From the NCBI GenBank assembly GCA_905221605.1, contig CAJNDS010001295.1, forward strand, positions 1-24,216: a DNA stretch of 24,216 nucleotides, given 5' to 3'. This DNA is from Symbiodinium natans. Its lineage: Eukaryota; Sar; Dinophyceae; Suessiales; Symbiodiniaceae. The notes below the pieces were generated by a model. It was not told the origin of the DNA. It saw only the letters and a program-made list of their open reading frames with translations, and made no database searches. A program made the translations under genes and the position numbers. Within the stretch, counting starts at the first letter, position 1, and every line of letters begins with the position of its first letter. Positions 13,879 to 20,940 of the stretch are shown here, one piece after another.

Positions 13879-13947
13879 GTTTAGGGTTTAGGGGATAGGG
13901 TTTGGGGTTTAGGGTTTAGGGTTTGGGGTTTAGGGTTTAGGGTTTAG
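13879..13947 (+). other. Candidate 69-bp intron made only of telomere-type repeats
   Basis: The stretch begins GTTTAG, ends GTTTAG|G and consists solely of TTTAGGG, TTTGGGG and TTTAGGGGATAGGG units. Both splice borders are supplied by the repeat itself. Since such borders occur every 7 bp, exact positions are uncertain. Confidence 0.35.
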
Positions 13948-14029
13948 GGTTGCTGGCGTCGGCGTCGGCGCCCTCACCACTCTGGGAACATCTGCTGGGC
14001 CTGCAGAGGGCACCTCTACAGACTCTTGA
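13948..14029 (+). CDS. Exon-like island, model G terminal exon (unknown product)
   Basis: The frame reads VAGVGVGALTTLGTSAGPAE, then GTSTDS and TGA at 14027, almost all third positions G/C. It is Gly/Ala/Thr/Ser-rich. With 13808-13878 it makes a 50-residue C-terminal part. A TTTAGGG array resumes within 10 bp of the stop. Confidence 0.4.
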
Positions 14030-14033
14030 TCCT

Positions 14034-14120
14034 GGGTTTAGGGTTTAGGGTTTAGGGTTTAGGGTTTAGGGCCTAGGGTTTAGGGTTCAGGGTTTAGGGT
14101 TTAGGATTTAGGGTTTAAAG
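14034..14120. repeat. TTTAGGG array
   Basis: About 12 units with TTCAGGG and TTTAGGA variants. Then about 95 bp of unique AT-richer DNA (14121-14217) without a gene, and degenerate CCCTAAA units (14218-14305). Confidence 0.85.
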
Positions 14121-14331
14121 GTTTTGGTATTGAGGGCTGTCCGCTTTCTAGGCTATGTCCCTTAGCCTTTTTGGGTTTATTGGGCTTCTTAATAAGGCAG
14201 CTAAAAATTTAATTTATAAAGCCCTAAACCCTAAACCCAAAACCCCAAAGTCTAAACCCTAATCCCTAAACCCTAAGCCGTAAACCTCAAACCCTAAACC
14301 CTCCTAAGTCTAAGTGCAGCCAAGTAGGCAG

Positions 14332-14414
14332 GTTCATGTGCCATCATGGTTTTCGAAGCACACCCTTGGGTCGGATGACTTCCACCATTTCTGTGGGGAA
14401 CTGACATCTCGAGG
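14332..14414 (+). CDS. Exon-like island, model C exon 1 (unknown product)
   Basis: The acceptor AAGTAGGCAG|G opens VHVPSWFSKHTLGSDDFHHF and continues CGELTSR, ending GG|GTTTAG at 14415. Two leftover bases join with G15014 as a Gly codon. A SDDFHHFCGE stretch could bind metal, but that is speculation. No ATG is in view. Confidence 0.38.
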
Positions 14415-14439
14415 GTTTAGGGTTTAGGGTTTTTGGCAC

Positions 14440-14790
14440 TCTTACTTATTGTTTTTTTGCTTTTTTACATTATGTATATTTATTATATTCTCTATTTTGT
14501 TTATATTAATATCATTATTATTCTTCTTATTAATAATATTATTGTTCTTGTTCTTGTTCTTGTTCTTGTTCTTGTTATTGTTCTTGTTCTTGTTCTTGTT
14601 ATCGTTATTGTTATTCTTTATTATTATTCTTATAATTATTCTGTTTATTATTCTTATTCTTATTATTATTACTACTACTACTACTATTATTATTACTATT
14701 ACGATTACTATAACTATAACTATTACTATTCCTATTATCATAATCATAATCATAATCATAATCATAATCATAATCATAATCATAATCATA

Positions 14791-14823
<33 letters not shown>

Positions 14824-14850
14824 GGTATTATTAATATTATTATTATTTCT
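14440..14850. repeat. Compound AT-rich microsatellite
   Basis: About 410 bp of T/A-rich simple repeats in blocks: (TTCTTG)n (14540-14605), (TTATTC/TTATTA)n, (TAC)n (14670-14690), (TAACTA)n, (CATAAT)n (14733-14795) and (CATTAT)n to 14820. The three long frames over it (14433-14834 +, 14449-14937 +, 14442-14813 -) are translations of these repeats. In model C it lies within an intron. Confidence 0.9.
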
Positions 14851-14914
14851 GGAGGGGGCGTAGGCTTCAGGTCGCAGAGGTTTCGGCTTGAAAGTTTAGG
14901 GTTTACTTGGTGGG

Positions 14915-14965
14915 GCTTAGGGGGGTTTAGGGTTTAGGGTTTAGGGTTTAAGGTTTAGGACTCAG
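14915..14965. repeat. Short TTTAGGG array
   Basis: About six units after a unique GC-rich patch (14851-14912). Confidence 0.75.
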
Positions 14966-15013
14966 CGCTTTAAGATCTAGGGCTTGGGGCTTAATCCCTG
15001 ACTTTGGGTTCAG

Positions 15014-15095
15014 GGAGAGCTTGGCAGTGAGGCCGGGAGCACTGGTTCAACCCCATCGCGCTGAGCCGGAAGAGGGCAGCCGCCTGAGCTTGGAG
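15014..15095 (+). CDS. Exon-like island, model C exon 2 (unknown product)
   Basis: Between TTTGGGTTCAG|G and GAG|GTTCAG lie one phase base and 27 codons reading ESLAVRPGALVQPHRAEPEE, then GSRLSLE. G/C third positions dominate. It ends in phase 0, as needed for 15442. The GGTTCAACCCC inside resembles a tRNA B box, but no tRNA fold is present. Confidence 0.4.
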
Positions 15096-15097
15096 GT

Positions 15098-15166
15098 TCA
15101 GGGTTTAGGGTTTAGGGTTTAGGGTTTAGGGTTTAGGGTTTAGGGTTTAGGGTTTAGGGTTTAGGA
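15098..15166. repeat. TTTAGGG array
   Basis: Nine to ten perfect units directly after the donor of 15014-15095, followed by about 90 bp of unique DNA. Confidence 0.9.
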
Positions 15167-15255
15167 GGGTGTGGGGGTGCGGGTATTTTCACACCCGAAC
15201 ACTACCACGCGTCCGAATCTAGAAAGTAGAGCTCCCCGCAAGAAAATAGAAACTA

Positions 15256-15428
15256 AACCCCTCCCTAACGAGCCCAACAAAACCCAAAGCCCAAAGCCCT
15301 CAAAACCCCAAACCGAAACCCCTGAACCCTAAACCCTCAACCCTAAACCCCCGAACCCTAAACCCCAAACCCCAAACCCTAAACCCGAAACCCCAAACCC
15401 TAAACCCCAAACCCTCAGCCCGAAACCC
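15256..15428. repeat. Mixed CCCTAAA/CCCCAAA/CCCGAAA units
   Basis: About 20 diverged units; the minus-strand frame 15300-15488 (GLGFRVWG repeats) is their translation and is not a gene. Confidence 0.85.
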
Positions 15429-15441
15429 TATGAAGCCCAAG

Positions 15442-15507
15442 GCCAAGGAGGCATTCCTCCCCGGACTCCAAGCCTTTGCCACCGCCAAGGCCTGTCGCGG
15501 TCTCTGA
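15442..15507 (+). CDS. Exon-like island, model C terminal exon (unknown product)
   Basis: The acceptor AAGCCCAAG|G in phase 0 opens AKEAFLPGLQAFATAKACRG, then L and TGA at 15505, with nearly all third positions G/C. An in-frame ATG at 15430 would also allow a 25-codon ORF. Joined with 14332-14414 and 15014-15095 the model ends in a 76-residue open frame. Confidence 0.42.
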   Translation, partial: AKEAFLPGLQAFATAKACRGL

Positions 15508-15528
15508 GCTTTTCTGGGCTGATCGTAG

Positions 15529-15656
15529 GGTTTGGGGTTTGGGGTTTGGGGTTTGGGGTTTGGGGTTTAGGGTTTAGGGTTTAGGGTTTGGGGTTTGGGG
15601 TTTGGGGTTTGGGGTTTGGGGTTTTGGGTTTGGGGTTCGGGGTTCGGGGTTTGGGG
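15529..15656. repeat. (TTTGGGG)n variant array
   Basis: Five TTTGGGG units, three TTTAGGG, five more TTTGGGG, then TTCGGGG variants. TTTGGGG dominates only here and near 12420. Confidence 0.9.
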
Positions 15657-15664
15657 TTGCGGAG

Positions 15665-15757
15665 GATCCCTGCTTGTTTGAGTGGCAAGACCACCACCTT
15701 AGAAGGAGACGATCTTGCCCAAGCCTTTTCTTAGAGACCTGCGTGAAACTTGCCTGA
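15665..15757 (+). CDS. Exon-like terminal island (unknown product)
   Basis: The acceptor GGTTGCGGAG|G opens DPCLFEWQDHHLRRRRSCPS, then LFLETCVKLA and TGA. It has a basic RRRR stretch. The minus frame 15699-15980 overlaps but includes AT-rich DNA and repeat remnants. Confidence 0.33.
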   Translation, partial: DPCLFEWQDHHLRRRRSCPSLFLETCVKLA

Positions 15758-15789
15758 TTTTAGGGTTCAGGCTGTAGGGTTTAGGGTAC

Positions 15790-16029
15790 TGGCAGGCACC
15801 GTGGATCAGGGGCCGGTGGACTGTAATCTTTCGTGAACAAGGCCATTTTTTTGTAATTTCTAGATACATATACATATGTATATTTGCAAGTTTATAAGTA
15901 TTTTGGTCTATACAATTAAAGAGACGGGTGGTCGCAAGAGACGGTGGCCGCAGACCGCAGATGGCCTTGCCATCCCGCACTTAAACATCACGACAATCAA
16001 GCAGCCACGCCGGCGCAGCATGCTGAACG
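15790..16029. other. Unique DNA with two short coding-like pieces
   Basis: An AT-rich middle with ATACATATACATATGTAT (near 15862-15882) is followed by 15921-15983 (RRVVARDGGRRPQMALPSRT, TAA) and 15988-16035 (ITTIKQPRRRSMLNA, TAG). Both are short, with no clear splice borders. Confidence 0.3.
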
Positions 16030-16395
16030 CATAGCCCTCAACCCTAAACCCTAAACCCTAAACCCTAAACCCTAAACCCTAAACCCTCAACCCTCAACCC
16101 TAAACCCTAAGCCCTAAGCCCCAAACCCTAAGCCCTAAGCCCTAAGCCCTAAACCCTAAACCCTACACCCTACACCCTACACCCTACACCCTACACCCTA
16201 CACCCTAAACCCTAAACCCTAAACCCTAAACCCTAAACCCTAAACCCTAAACCCTAAACCCTAAACCCTAAACCAAAACCCTAAACCCTCAACCCTCAAC
16301 CCTAAACCCTAAACCCTAAAACCCTAAAACCCTAAACCCTCAATCCTCAACCCTAAACCCTAAGCCCTCAACCCTCAACCCTAAACCCTAAACTT
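16030..16395. repeat. CCCTAAA array with CCCTACA and CCCTCAA blocks
   Basis: About 50 units: CCCTAAG units at 16100-16150, six consecutive CCCTACA units at about 16163-16206, then CCCTAAA and CCCTCAA blocks. Confidence 0.9.
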
Positions 16396-16405
16396 CAAGC
16401 CACAG

Positions 16406-16481
16406 GACACAGCGCGGGCGCTCCGCGCAGCATGCACCGGGCAGGCGTTGCGTGCGGGGACTTGGCAGGAGGCCGGTCTTG
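16406..16481 (+). CDS. Exon-like island (unknown product)
   Basis: The acceptor AAGCCACAG|G opens DTARALRAACTGQALRAGTW, then QEAGL, up to G|GTTTAG at 16482. It is Ala/Arg-rich, helical-looking, with third positions mostly G/C. It ends one base into a codon. No family is recognised. Confidence 0.38.
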
Positions 16482-16520
16482 GTTTAGGTTTTAGGTTTTA
16501 GGTTTTAGGGTTTAGGGTTT

Positions 16521-16655
16521 AGGGCTTGGAGAGTAGGGCTTGGAGAGTAGGGTGAAGGGTTTCGGGGTTGAGGCTTTCGGGTGCAGGGCTAGGAGAGTAG
16601 GTTGCAGGGGTTGAGGGTTTCAGGGTTTAGGGCTTGGAGTGTAGGGTGAACATAG
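16521..16655. repeat. Minisatellite AGGGCTTGGAGAGTAGG
   Basis: Three to four imperfect copies of AGGGCTTGGAGAGTAGGGTG, the last with AGTGTAGG, spaced by GGGTTTCGGGGTTGAGG-type telomere variants. Confidence 0.6.
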
Positions 16656-16707
16656 AATGCAGAGGCACAAAGGTTTAGGTTTTCAGGGGGGGAGTTAGGG
16701 TAGCTTG

Positions 16708-16798
16708 ATGCTCCGGGCCTGGGCGTTTTTGGAGCTGGAGCTTCCCGGCCCTAGGCCCCAAACCTGGACCCAACAATCAACAGACGGCTTCTGCCCAG
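16708..16798 (+). CDS. Exon-like island starting with ATG (unknown product)
   Basis: ATG opens MLRAWAFLELELPGPRPQTW, then TQQSTDGFCP, to the donor CCCAG|GTTGTG. G/C third positions dominate in the first half. It ends one base into a codon, so a partner exon must begin with two phase bases; the island at 17213 could do so. This is a candidate first exon. Confidence 0.38.
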
Positions 16799-16802
16799 GT
16801 TG

Positions 16803-16860
16803 TGGGGGTTTGGGGTTTAGGGTTTAGGGTTGAGGGTTTAGGGTTTAGGGTTTAGGGTCT
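16803..16860. repeat. TTTAGGG array
   Basis: About seven units with a TTGAGGG variant, then about 115 bp of unique DNA with no gene. Confidence 0.85.
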
Positions 16861-16975
16861 TAAAAACATTTAAAAGCCCGCCCTTGGCACCCCCTGAGGC
16901 CCCTTAACCCGAGTAAAAATCTCAAGCCCCCTTACAGATGAATAGCCCGTTAAAAGCCCCTCAAGCCCTTTGAAC

Positions 16976-17040
16976 CCCACCCTAAGCCCTAAACCCTAAA
17001 CCCTAAAGCCTAAACCCTAAACTCTAAACCCTCAACAACC

Positions 17041-17100
<60 letters not shown>

Positions 17101-17195
17101 ACCCTAAACCCTAAACCCTAAGCCCTAAGCCCTAAGCCCTAAACGCTAAACCCCTAAGCCCTCAACCCTCAACCCTCAACCCTAAATCCTCAGCT
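16976..17195. repeat. CCCTAAA array with a (CCCTCAA) block
   Basis: About 30 units. Ten consecutive CCCTCAA units lie at about 17030-17103, followed by CCCTAAA and CCCTAAG. Confidence 0.9.
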
Positions 17196-17212
17196 CCCCC
17201 CCGAGTTCCAAA

Positions 17213-17262
17213 AGCCGGAAGCCCCGGAAGGCCACCCGCTCGCGGAAGCCCGCTGCAGGCGT
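17213..17262 (+). CDS. Short GC-rich exon-like island
   Basis: Between TTCCAAAAG and CTGCAG|GCGTTAG (GC donor) all three + frames are open, for example FQKPEAPEGHPLAEARC and GSPGRPPARGSPLQ. It shares GCCACCCGCTCG with 12719-12804. The frame cannot be decided. Confidence 0.22.
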
Positions 17263-17316
17263 TAGGGTTTAGGGTTTAGGGTTTAGGGTTTAGGGTTTAG
17301 GGTTTAGGGTTTAGGG
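17262..17316. repeat. TTTAGGG array
   Basis: About seven perfect units. Confidence 0.9.
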
Positions 17317-17400
17317 CGTCTGATGGGTTTTTCGAAGGATGGTTTAGGGCTCAGGGTTCTTAGTGTTTAGGGTTATTCGGATTTAGGGTTTAGGGTTTAG

Positions 17401-17460
17401 GGTTATTAGTGTTTAGTGTTTAGGGTTTAGGGCTATTAGTGTTTAGTGTTTAGGGTTTAG
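17401..17460. repeat. 30-bp higher-order repeat of telomere variants
   Basis: Two copies, one mismatch, of a 30-mer beginning GGTTATTAGTGTTTAGTG; a partial copy precedes at 17350-17400. The unit is built from TTTAGGG, TTTAGTG and TTATTAG-type variants. Confidence 0.7.
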
Positions 17461-17485
17461 CGTTCAGGCTTGCAGAGCGTCAGCC

Positions 17486-17518
17486 CACACCACCACAGGA
17501 GACGCGTGTTGTGGTGTG
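17486..17518. repeat. Hairpin CACACCACCACA / TGTTGTGGTGTG
   Basis: Eleven of 12 positions pair around a 9-base loop, just outside the large palindrome that follows. Confidence 0.6.
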
Positions 17519-17609
17519 CGCCCAGGTTCATGCTCTCTCCCTACCCACCCACCCGCATCTCAACCAGGTTTCTCTTGTGATAGTATGCCGGAGGTGGGGT
17601 CGAGCCCAG

Positions 17610-18300
17610 GCCAAAAATGCTTCATACTGTCGCGGAGAGCCCAATTTCTTGTGCGCAGTATCAGCCTGGCAATATGGCACCTAGCGTGCTATGCTCTTCT
17701 AGCGCTGGCTCATGCGCGATCGTGTCCATCCACTGTTTCGGAGTACTGTGCAATGCTGCTTGCAATTTGGCGCCCGGATCTGGGAGGCCCCATGCGAGAG
17801 AACAACTCGGTACCAGAATGTAAGGCGACCCCAGCACTTCTAGGGCTTGTGCCCGAAAATGTCGCATTTTTCAAGTTTCAAACTCGTCTTCGCAGTTTCA
17901 TACTAGTTTCATACTGTTATCAAACTAGGTGCGCTGGAAAATGGAGTTCCCCCTTAACAGCGAGTTTGAAACTGGAGTTTGATACTAGTTTGATAATAGT
18001 ATGAAACTCGTATGAAACTGCGAAGACGAGTTTGAAACTTGAAAGATGCGACATTTTCGGGCACAAGCCCTAGAAATGCTGGGGTCGCCTCACATTCCGG
18101 TACCAAAGCTGCCGGTTTTCGGCTAGCGGCTGCCTTCAAGGACTTGCAGAGCAGCATAGTCCGAAACAGTGGATGGACAAGATCGCGCATGACCCGGCGC
18201 AAGTGAGCATAGTGCGTCGGGTGCCATGTTGCCAGGAGAATACTGTATACAAGAAATCTGTGCTTTCCGCGACTGTTGATGGACAAAATCGTGCATGCCC
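17610..18300. mobile_element. Large inverted duplication with 119-bp core arms at 95% identity
   Basis: Arms 17810-17928 and 17985-18103 are inverted copies with 6 differences in 119 bp and no gap, around a 56-bp centre. Beyond them homology continues with indels to about 17610 and 18290; CCGAAACAGTGGATGGACA occurs in both arms. The right arm also has a second GATGGACAA...CGTGCATG...CCGGCGCA at 18280, 108 bp after the first. The core is rich in short AGTTTGAAAC/AGTATGAAAC repeats. The frames 17516-18004 (+) and 17954-18562 (-) look alike only because they read the two arms. No transposase domain is seen, so a non-autonomous foldback element is possible. Confidence 0.7.
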
Positions 18301-18351
18301 CGGCGCAGGACGAACTTGGCACGTTAAACCGGCGCAATTCCCGCGCCCCTT

Positions 18352-18448
18352 GAATTTCAATGTTCATAACACGCATGGCTAACGCAGGATGTGGGTCATT
18401 CGCGCACATGCCTTTTGCACCTGTTCTGGGAAACCAATATTGAAATTC
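18352..18448. repeat. 10-bp inverted repeat, 77-bp spacer
   Basis: GAATTTCAAT (18352-18361) and ATTGAAATTC (18439-18448) lie just outside the large palindrome. The surrounding 18300-18590 is unique DNA with no convincing + frame. Confidence 0.45.
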
Positions 18449-18594
18449 GGGGTTTGGAAGGGATAGCCTGCGGTAAAAATGTGATGCAGTATTTCGAACA
18501 TCAACAGTAGTATCACAAACTAGTATCTCGGACTTTAGCAAGAGAAGAGGGCTTTTCGTCAATACAAAGATAGGCCCACATGACGTGTAAAATC

Positions 18595-18642
18595 TCCGGC
18601 TCGATCCCCTTACGGCAAGGTCTCTTGTGGGAAGCTCCGTGC
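18595..18642 (+). CDS. Short exon-like piece with donor
   Basis: The frame SGSIPLRQGLLWEAPC reaches a consensus-like donor TGCAG|GTGACC. The upstream border is unclear. Short, weak call. Confidence 0.22.
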
Positions 18643-18686
18643 AGGTGACCCTTCCGGGGAGGGTTTAGGGTTTAGGTTTAGGGCTT

Positions 18687-18847
18687 ATGCAAAGAATGAC
18701 CCCAAGAAAGCCCGGGCCGATCCTGGCGGGGGCGATGACTTTGGCCGGGGCGCGGGCCTGTCGCCACGCGGTATCGCTCGCCGCTGCCTATCGCAGTGAC
18801 CACGGCTTGCTCCAGTTCAGAGTTAGGGTTCATGATGCATGTTCATG
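18687..18847 (+). CDS. Model D exon 1, ATG start (unknown product)
   Basis: ATG opens MQRMTPRKPGPILAGAMTLA, then GARACRHAVSLAAAYRSDHG and LLQFRVRVHDACS, up to the consensus donor TCATG|GTAAGC at 18848. The N-terminus is basic, followed by an Ala/Leu-rich stretch that could be a transit or signal-like helix. A second frame (AKNDPKKARADPGGGDD ...) is also open to 18797 with similar G/C bias and is the main alternative. The two bases TG plus G18915 give Trp, so it joins in phase to exon 2. Confidence 0.42.
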
Positions 18848-18914
18848 GTAAGCAAAAACTTGGGTTGTATTACAAGTAGGGTAGGGTACCTTGTTCAGGG
18901 TGGGGGTAGCAGAG

Positions 18915-18948
18915 GATCCTAGAACTGCATGGGTTGGGCTCCGCCGCG
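18915..18948 (+). CDS. Model D exon 2 (unknown product)
   Basis: The acceptor GTAGCAGAG|G opens ILELHGLGSAA with G/C-rich codons and the donor GCG|GTTTAG. Intron 1 (18848-18914) would be 67 bp, GTAAGC...AGAG. It ends in phase 0, matching exon 3. Very short on its own; it gains weight only from the chain. Confidence 0.35.
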
Positions 18949-18958
18949 GTTTAGGGTT

Positions 18959-19045
18959 TACTTGGACGTTCGTGGGCCGTGGGCATTTACAACTGTGCAT
19001 CATAAGTAGGATAACTGTAGTCATAAGTGGGTATAACCTTATTTA
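18959..19045. repeat. Diverged ACTTGG-family arm and 20-bp imperfect duplication
   Basis: TTACTTGGACGTTCGTGGG matches the ACTTGG-family left end. Downstream, AACTGTGCATCATAAGTAGG and AACTGTAGTCATAAGTGGG are imperfect tandem copies. It lies inside the second candidate intron of model D. Confidence 0.5.
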
Positions 19046-19234
19046 GGGTTCAGACAGAAGTATGTTTTTTGTTCTTCACCACCGCCGGCTCATGTGCTTT
19101 AGGGTTGATACTGTTTCCGGTTTAGGTTTAGACCACAGGGTTTAGTGCTTACAGGTATATGTTCAGATACACGTTTTGTAGCTTTACAGGGCTTGGGGTT
19201 TTTAGGGATTCGGGTAGGGGAGTTTCGGGTTTAG

Positions 19235-19276
19235 GTGAAGGAGATTCCCTGCTTGAAGTATGTAGCAAAAGCAGGG
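19235..19276 (+). CDS. Model D exon 3 (unknown product)
   Basis: TTTAG|G opens VKEIPCLKYVAKAG and reaches the donor GGG|GTATGT at 19277, a classic GT consensus. Phase 0 at both ends. Without splicing the frame continues VCSPHPMDIPAIAMHKRID to about 19345, so a longer exon is an alternative. Confidence 0.38.
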
Positions 19277-19553
19277 GTATGTTCGCCACACCCCATGGAC
19301 ATCCCAGCTATAGCAATGCACAAGAGGATAGACGCGAGCATGTTAGGGTTTCGGGTCCGGGGTTTGGGATTCGGTTGGGCAATTGCACCTTTGGGCTTTA
19401 TCCTACTGGTTCTCAGGTGGGAATGAGGGAACATGGCACCCTCTATCCCCCAACTATATATACATAGTTACATATATACTTATGGAGACCGGGCCCACTA
19501 TGAGGTTTAGGGCGGCGCCTTCTGTATACATAGCACTTTAAGGGATTCAATAG

Positions 19554-19664
19554 GTAGCTACTTCCGCATTCCTCACTACGAAGCCAGCGGATCATTCGGC
19601 AAGCGTTTCCGTTCTCAGGGTCCTCGGGTGGGGTGGTGCCTTGCACGCGCGATTGCTTTTCTGA
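19554..19664 (+). CDS. Model D terminal exon (unknown product)
   Basis: The acceptor GATTCAATAG|G in phase 0 opens VATSAFLTTKPADHSASVSV, then LRVLGWGGALHARLLF and TGA at 19662. Third positions are largely G/C. The four exons sum to 348 bp (115 residues plus stop), all introns GT-AG with a G after each acceptor. Intron 3 (19277-19553) contains TTTAGGG variants and an AT-rich TATATATACATAG patch. The product is not recognised; the C-terminus is hydrophobic and basic. Confidence 0.42.
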   Translation, partial: VATSAFLTTKPADHSASVSVLRVLGWGGALHARLLF

Positions 19665-19679
19665 ATCCTATCCCAAAGC

Positions 19680-19815
19680 CCTGCTAAACCCTAAACCCTA
19701 AACCCTAACCCTAAACCCAAAATCCAAAACCCAAAACCCTAAACCCTAAACCCGAAACCCTAAACCCTAAACCCTAAACCCTAAACCCTAAACCCTAAAT
19801 CCTAAACCCTACAAG
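19680..19815. repeat. CCCTAAA array
   Basis: About 18 units with CCCAAAA and CCCGAAA variants, directly after the stop of model D. Confidence 0.9.
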
Positions 19816-19974
19816 GAATCCTCAACCTTTGGGCCCTCCGCCTCTTGAAGGTTCACGGGTACTTGTAGCTTGGGTTAGAAGCAGGCTATCTCGAGTTCAG
19901 GTGCTTATGACCTTACTTGGGGTACCTAGAACCCTACTCATAACCGCCCCAAAGCCTTCAAGCTATATCACCAC
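19816..19974. other. Unique patch with weak ACTTGG-family remnants
   Basis: TTGAAGGTTCACGGGTACTT (19845) resembles 9184 and 20593, and TTACTTGGGGTACC lies at 19913. No coding frame stands out. Confidence 0.4.
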
Positions 19975-20075
19975 CCTAAACCCTAAACCCTAAACCCTAA
20001 ACCCTAAACCCTAAACCCTAAACCCTAAACCCTAAACCCTAAACCCTAAACCCTAAACCCTAAACCCTAAAATCC
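19975..20075. repeat. CCCTAAA array
   Basis: About 14 perfect units. Confidence 0.9.
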
Positions 20076-20104
20076 CTGAACCTTTAAGTGCCCCTTCGGT
20101 TCAG

Positions 20105-20166
20105 GTCCTGAAACAGAGCCAAGCCGCATTCCGCATCTCGGCACGTGCCAGTATTGGTTTCTTCGG
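20105..20166 (+). CDS. Exon-like island, model E exon 1 (unknown product)
   Basis: The acceptor TTCGGTTCAG|G opens VLKQSQAAFRISARASIGFF and reaches GG|GTTGAG at 20167; another donor, G|GTTTCT, lies at 20155. The two bases GG plus G20482 make Gly. Basic, helical-looking; no family recognised. Confidence 0.38.
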
Positions 20167-20184
20167 GTTGAGGCTCAGGGTTCA

Positions 20185-20445
20185 GGATTTAGGGTTTAGG
20201 GTTTAGGGTTTTGGGTTGTAGGTTTTTTTGGGTTTTCGGGTTTCGGGCTTCGGCTGTACAGTAGGGTTTAAGGGTTTAGGGTTTGGGGTTTAAGGTTTAG
20301 GGTTTCAGAGAACCCGAAAACCTAAGCCTTCCCCCAAACCTTAAACCTTAAACCCTAAACCCTAAGCCCTAAACCCCAAACCCTAAACCCCAAACCCCAA
20401 ACCCTCAACCCTCAACCCTAAACCCTAAACCCTCAACCCTAAGTC
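20185..20445. repeat. TTTAGGG units meeting CCCTAAA/CCCTCAA units
   Basis: TTTAGGG, TTTTGGG and TTTCGGG variants (20185-20305) switch at about 20320 to CCCTAAA, CCCCAAA and CCCTCAA units in the opposite orientation. In model E this is the intron. Confidence 0.8.
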
Positions 20446-20481
20446 CACAAGTTTTAAAAAAACCGTAAACCCGTCTAACAG

Positions 20482-20521
20482 GTTCAACACCGTCCAGGGG
20501 AGGGGAGCTTTCGCAAACTGA
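20482..20521 (+). CDS. Exon-like island, model E terminal exon
   Basis: The acceptor CCGTCTAACAG|G opens FNTVQGRGAFAN and TGA. Only 12 codons, supported by the good acceptor and by phase agreement with 20105-20166. Confidence 0.3.
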
Positions 20522-20589
20522 ATCAGGCGCCCTAAACCTTGCACCCTACTTGTAGGATTGGTCTAGTAGGGTCATAGGGTTGTAGGGAT

Positions 20590-20616
20590 TTACTTGGAGG
20601 TTCATGGTACTTACTA
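20590..20616. repeat. ACTTGG-family arm
   Basis: TTACTTGGAGGTTCATGGTA matches 12267-12286 almost exactly. A TACTAT/ATAGTA hairpin follows. The other end of the element is not recognisable. Confidence 0.6.
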
Positions 20617-20689
20617 TCCAAATAGTATTTGCACCGACCTTCGGCCGCTAGAGTATCTATTGAGCCCTGGGCCCTTTACGCCCCGAACC

Positions 20690-20940
20690 CTCAACCCCAA
20701 ACCCCAAAACCCCTTACCCTAAACCCTAAACCCTAAACCCCAAACCCTAAACGCTAAACCCTAAACCAAGCCTTAGGGTTTTAGGGTTGCATAGAGGTTG
20801 AGGATCGCAGGGCGCACCCCCCAAGCTCTAACCCTTAACCCTAAACCGCACCAGTCAGATGCAGCTCGCAGACCCGACGCAGGCTTATTTAGGGTATGGG
20901 GTTTAGGGTTTAGGGTTTAGGGTTTAGGGTTTAGGGCCTG
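20690..20940. repeat. CCCTAAA units, unique patch, TTTAGGG units
   Basis: CCCTAAA/CCCCAAA units (20690-20767), unique DNA with a short piece reading MQLADPTQAYLGYG at 20860-20905 (possible GC donor CAG|GCTTAT), then TTTAGGG units to 20936. Confidence 0.6.

Noticed and set aside
14433-14937. Three overlapping long frames (N/H/Y, I and V/L-rich)
   Set aside because: They are translations of AT-rich hexamer microsatellites in different frames and on both strands.
15014-15095. tRNA-derived SINE, because of GGTTCAACCCC
   Set aside because: No cloverleaf, acceptor stem or properly spaced A box was found; the open frame explains the conservation pattern as well.
17516-18562. 162-codon + ORF and 202-codon - ORF as two genes
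   Set aside because: Both read the two arms of one inverted duplication, and their similarity follows from the DNA. Third positions show no coding bias, and the arms differ by indels outside the core.
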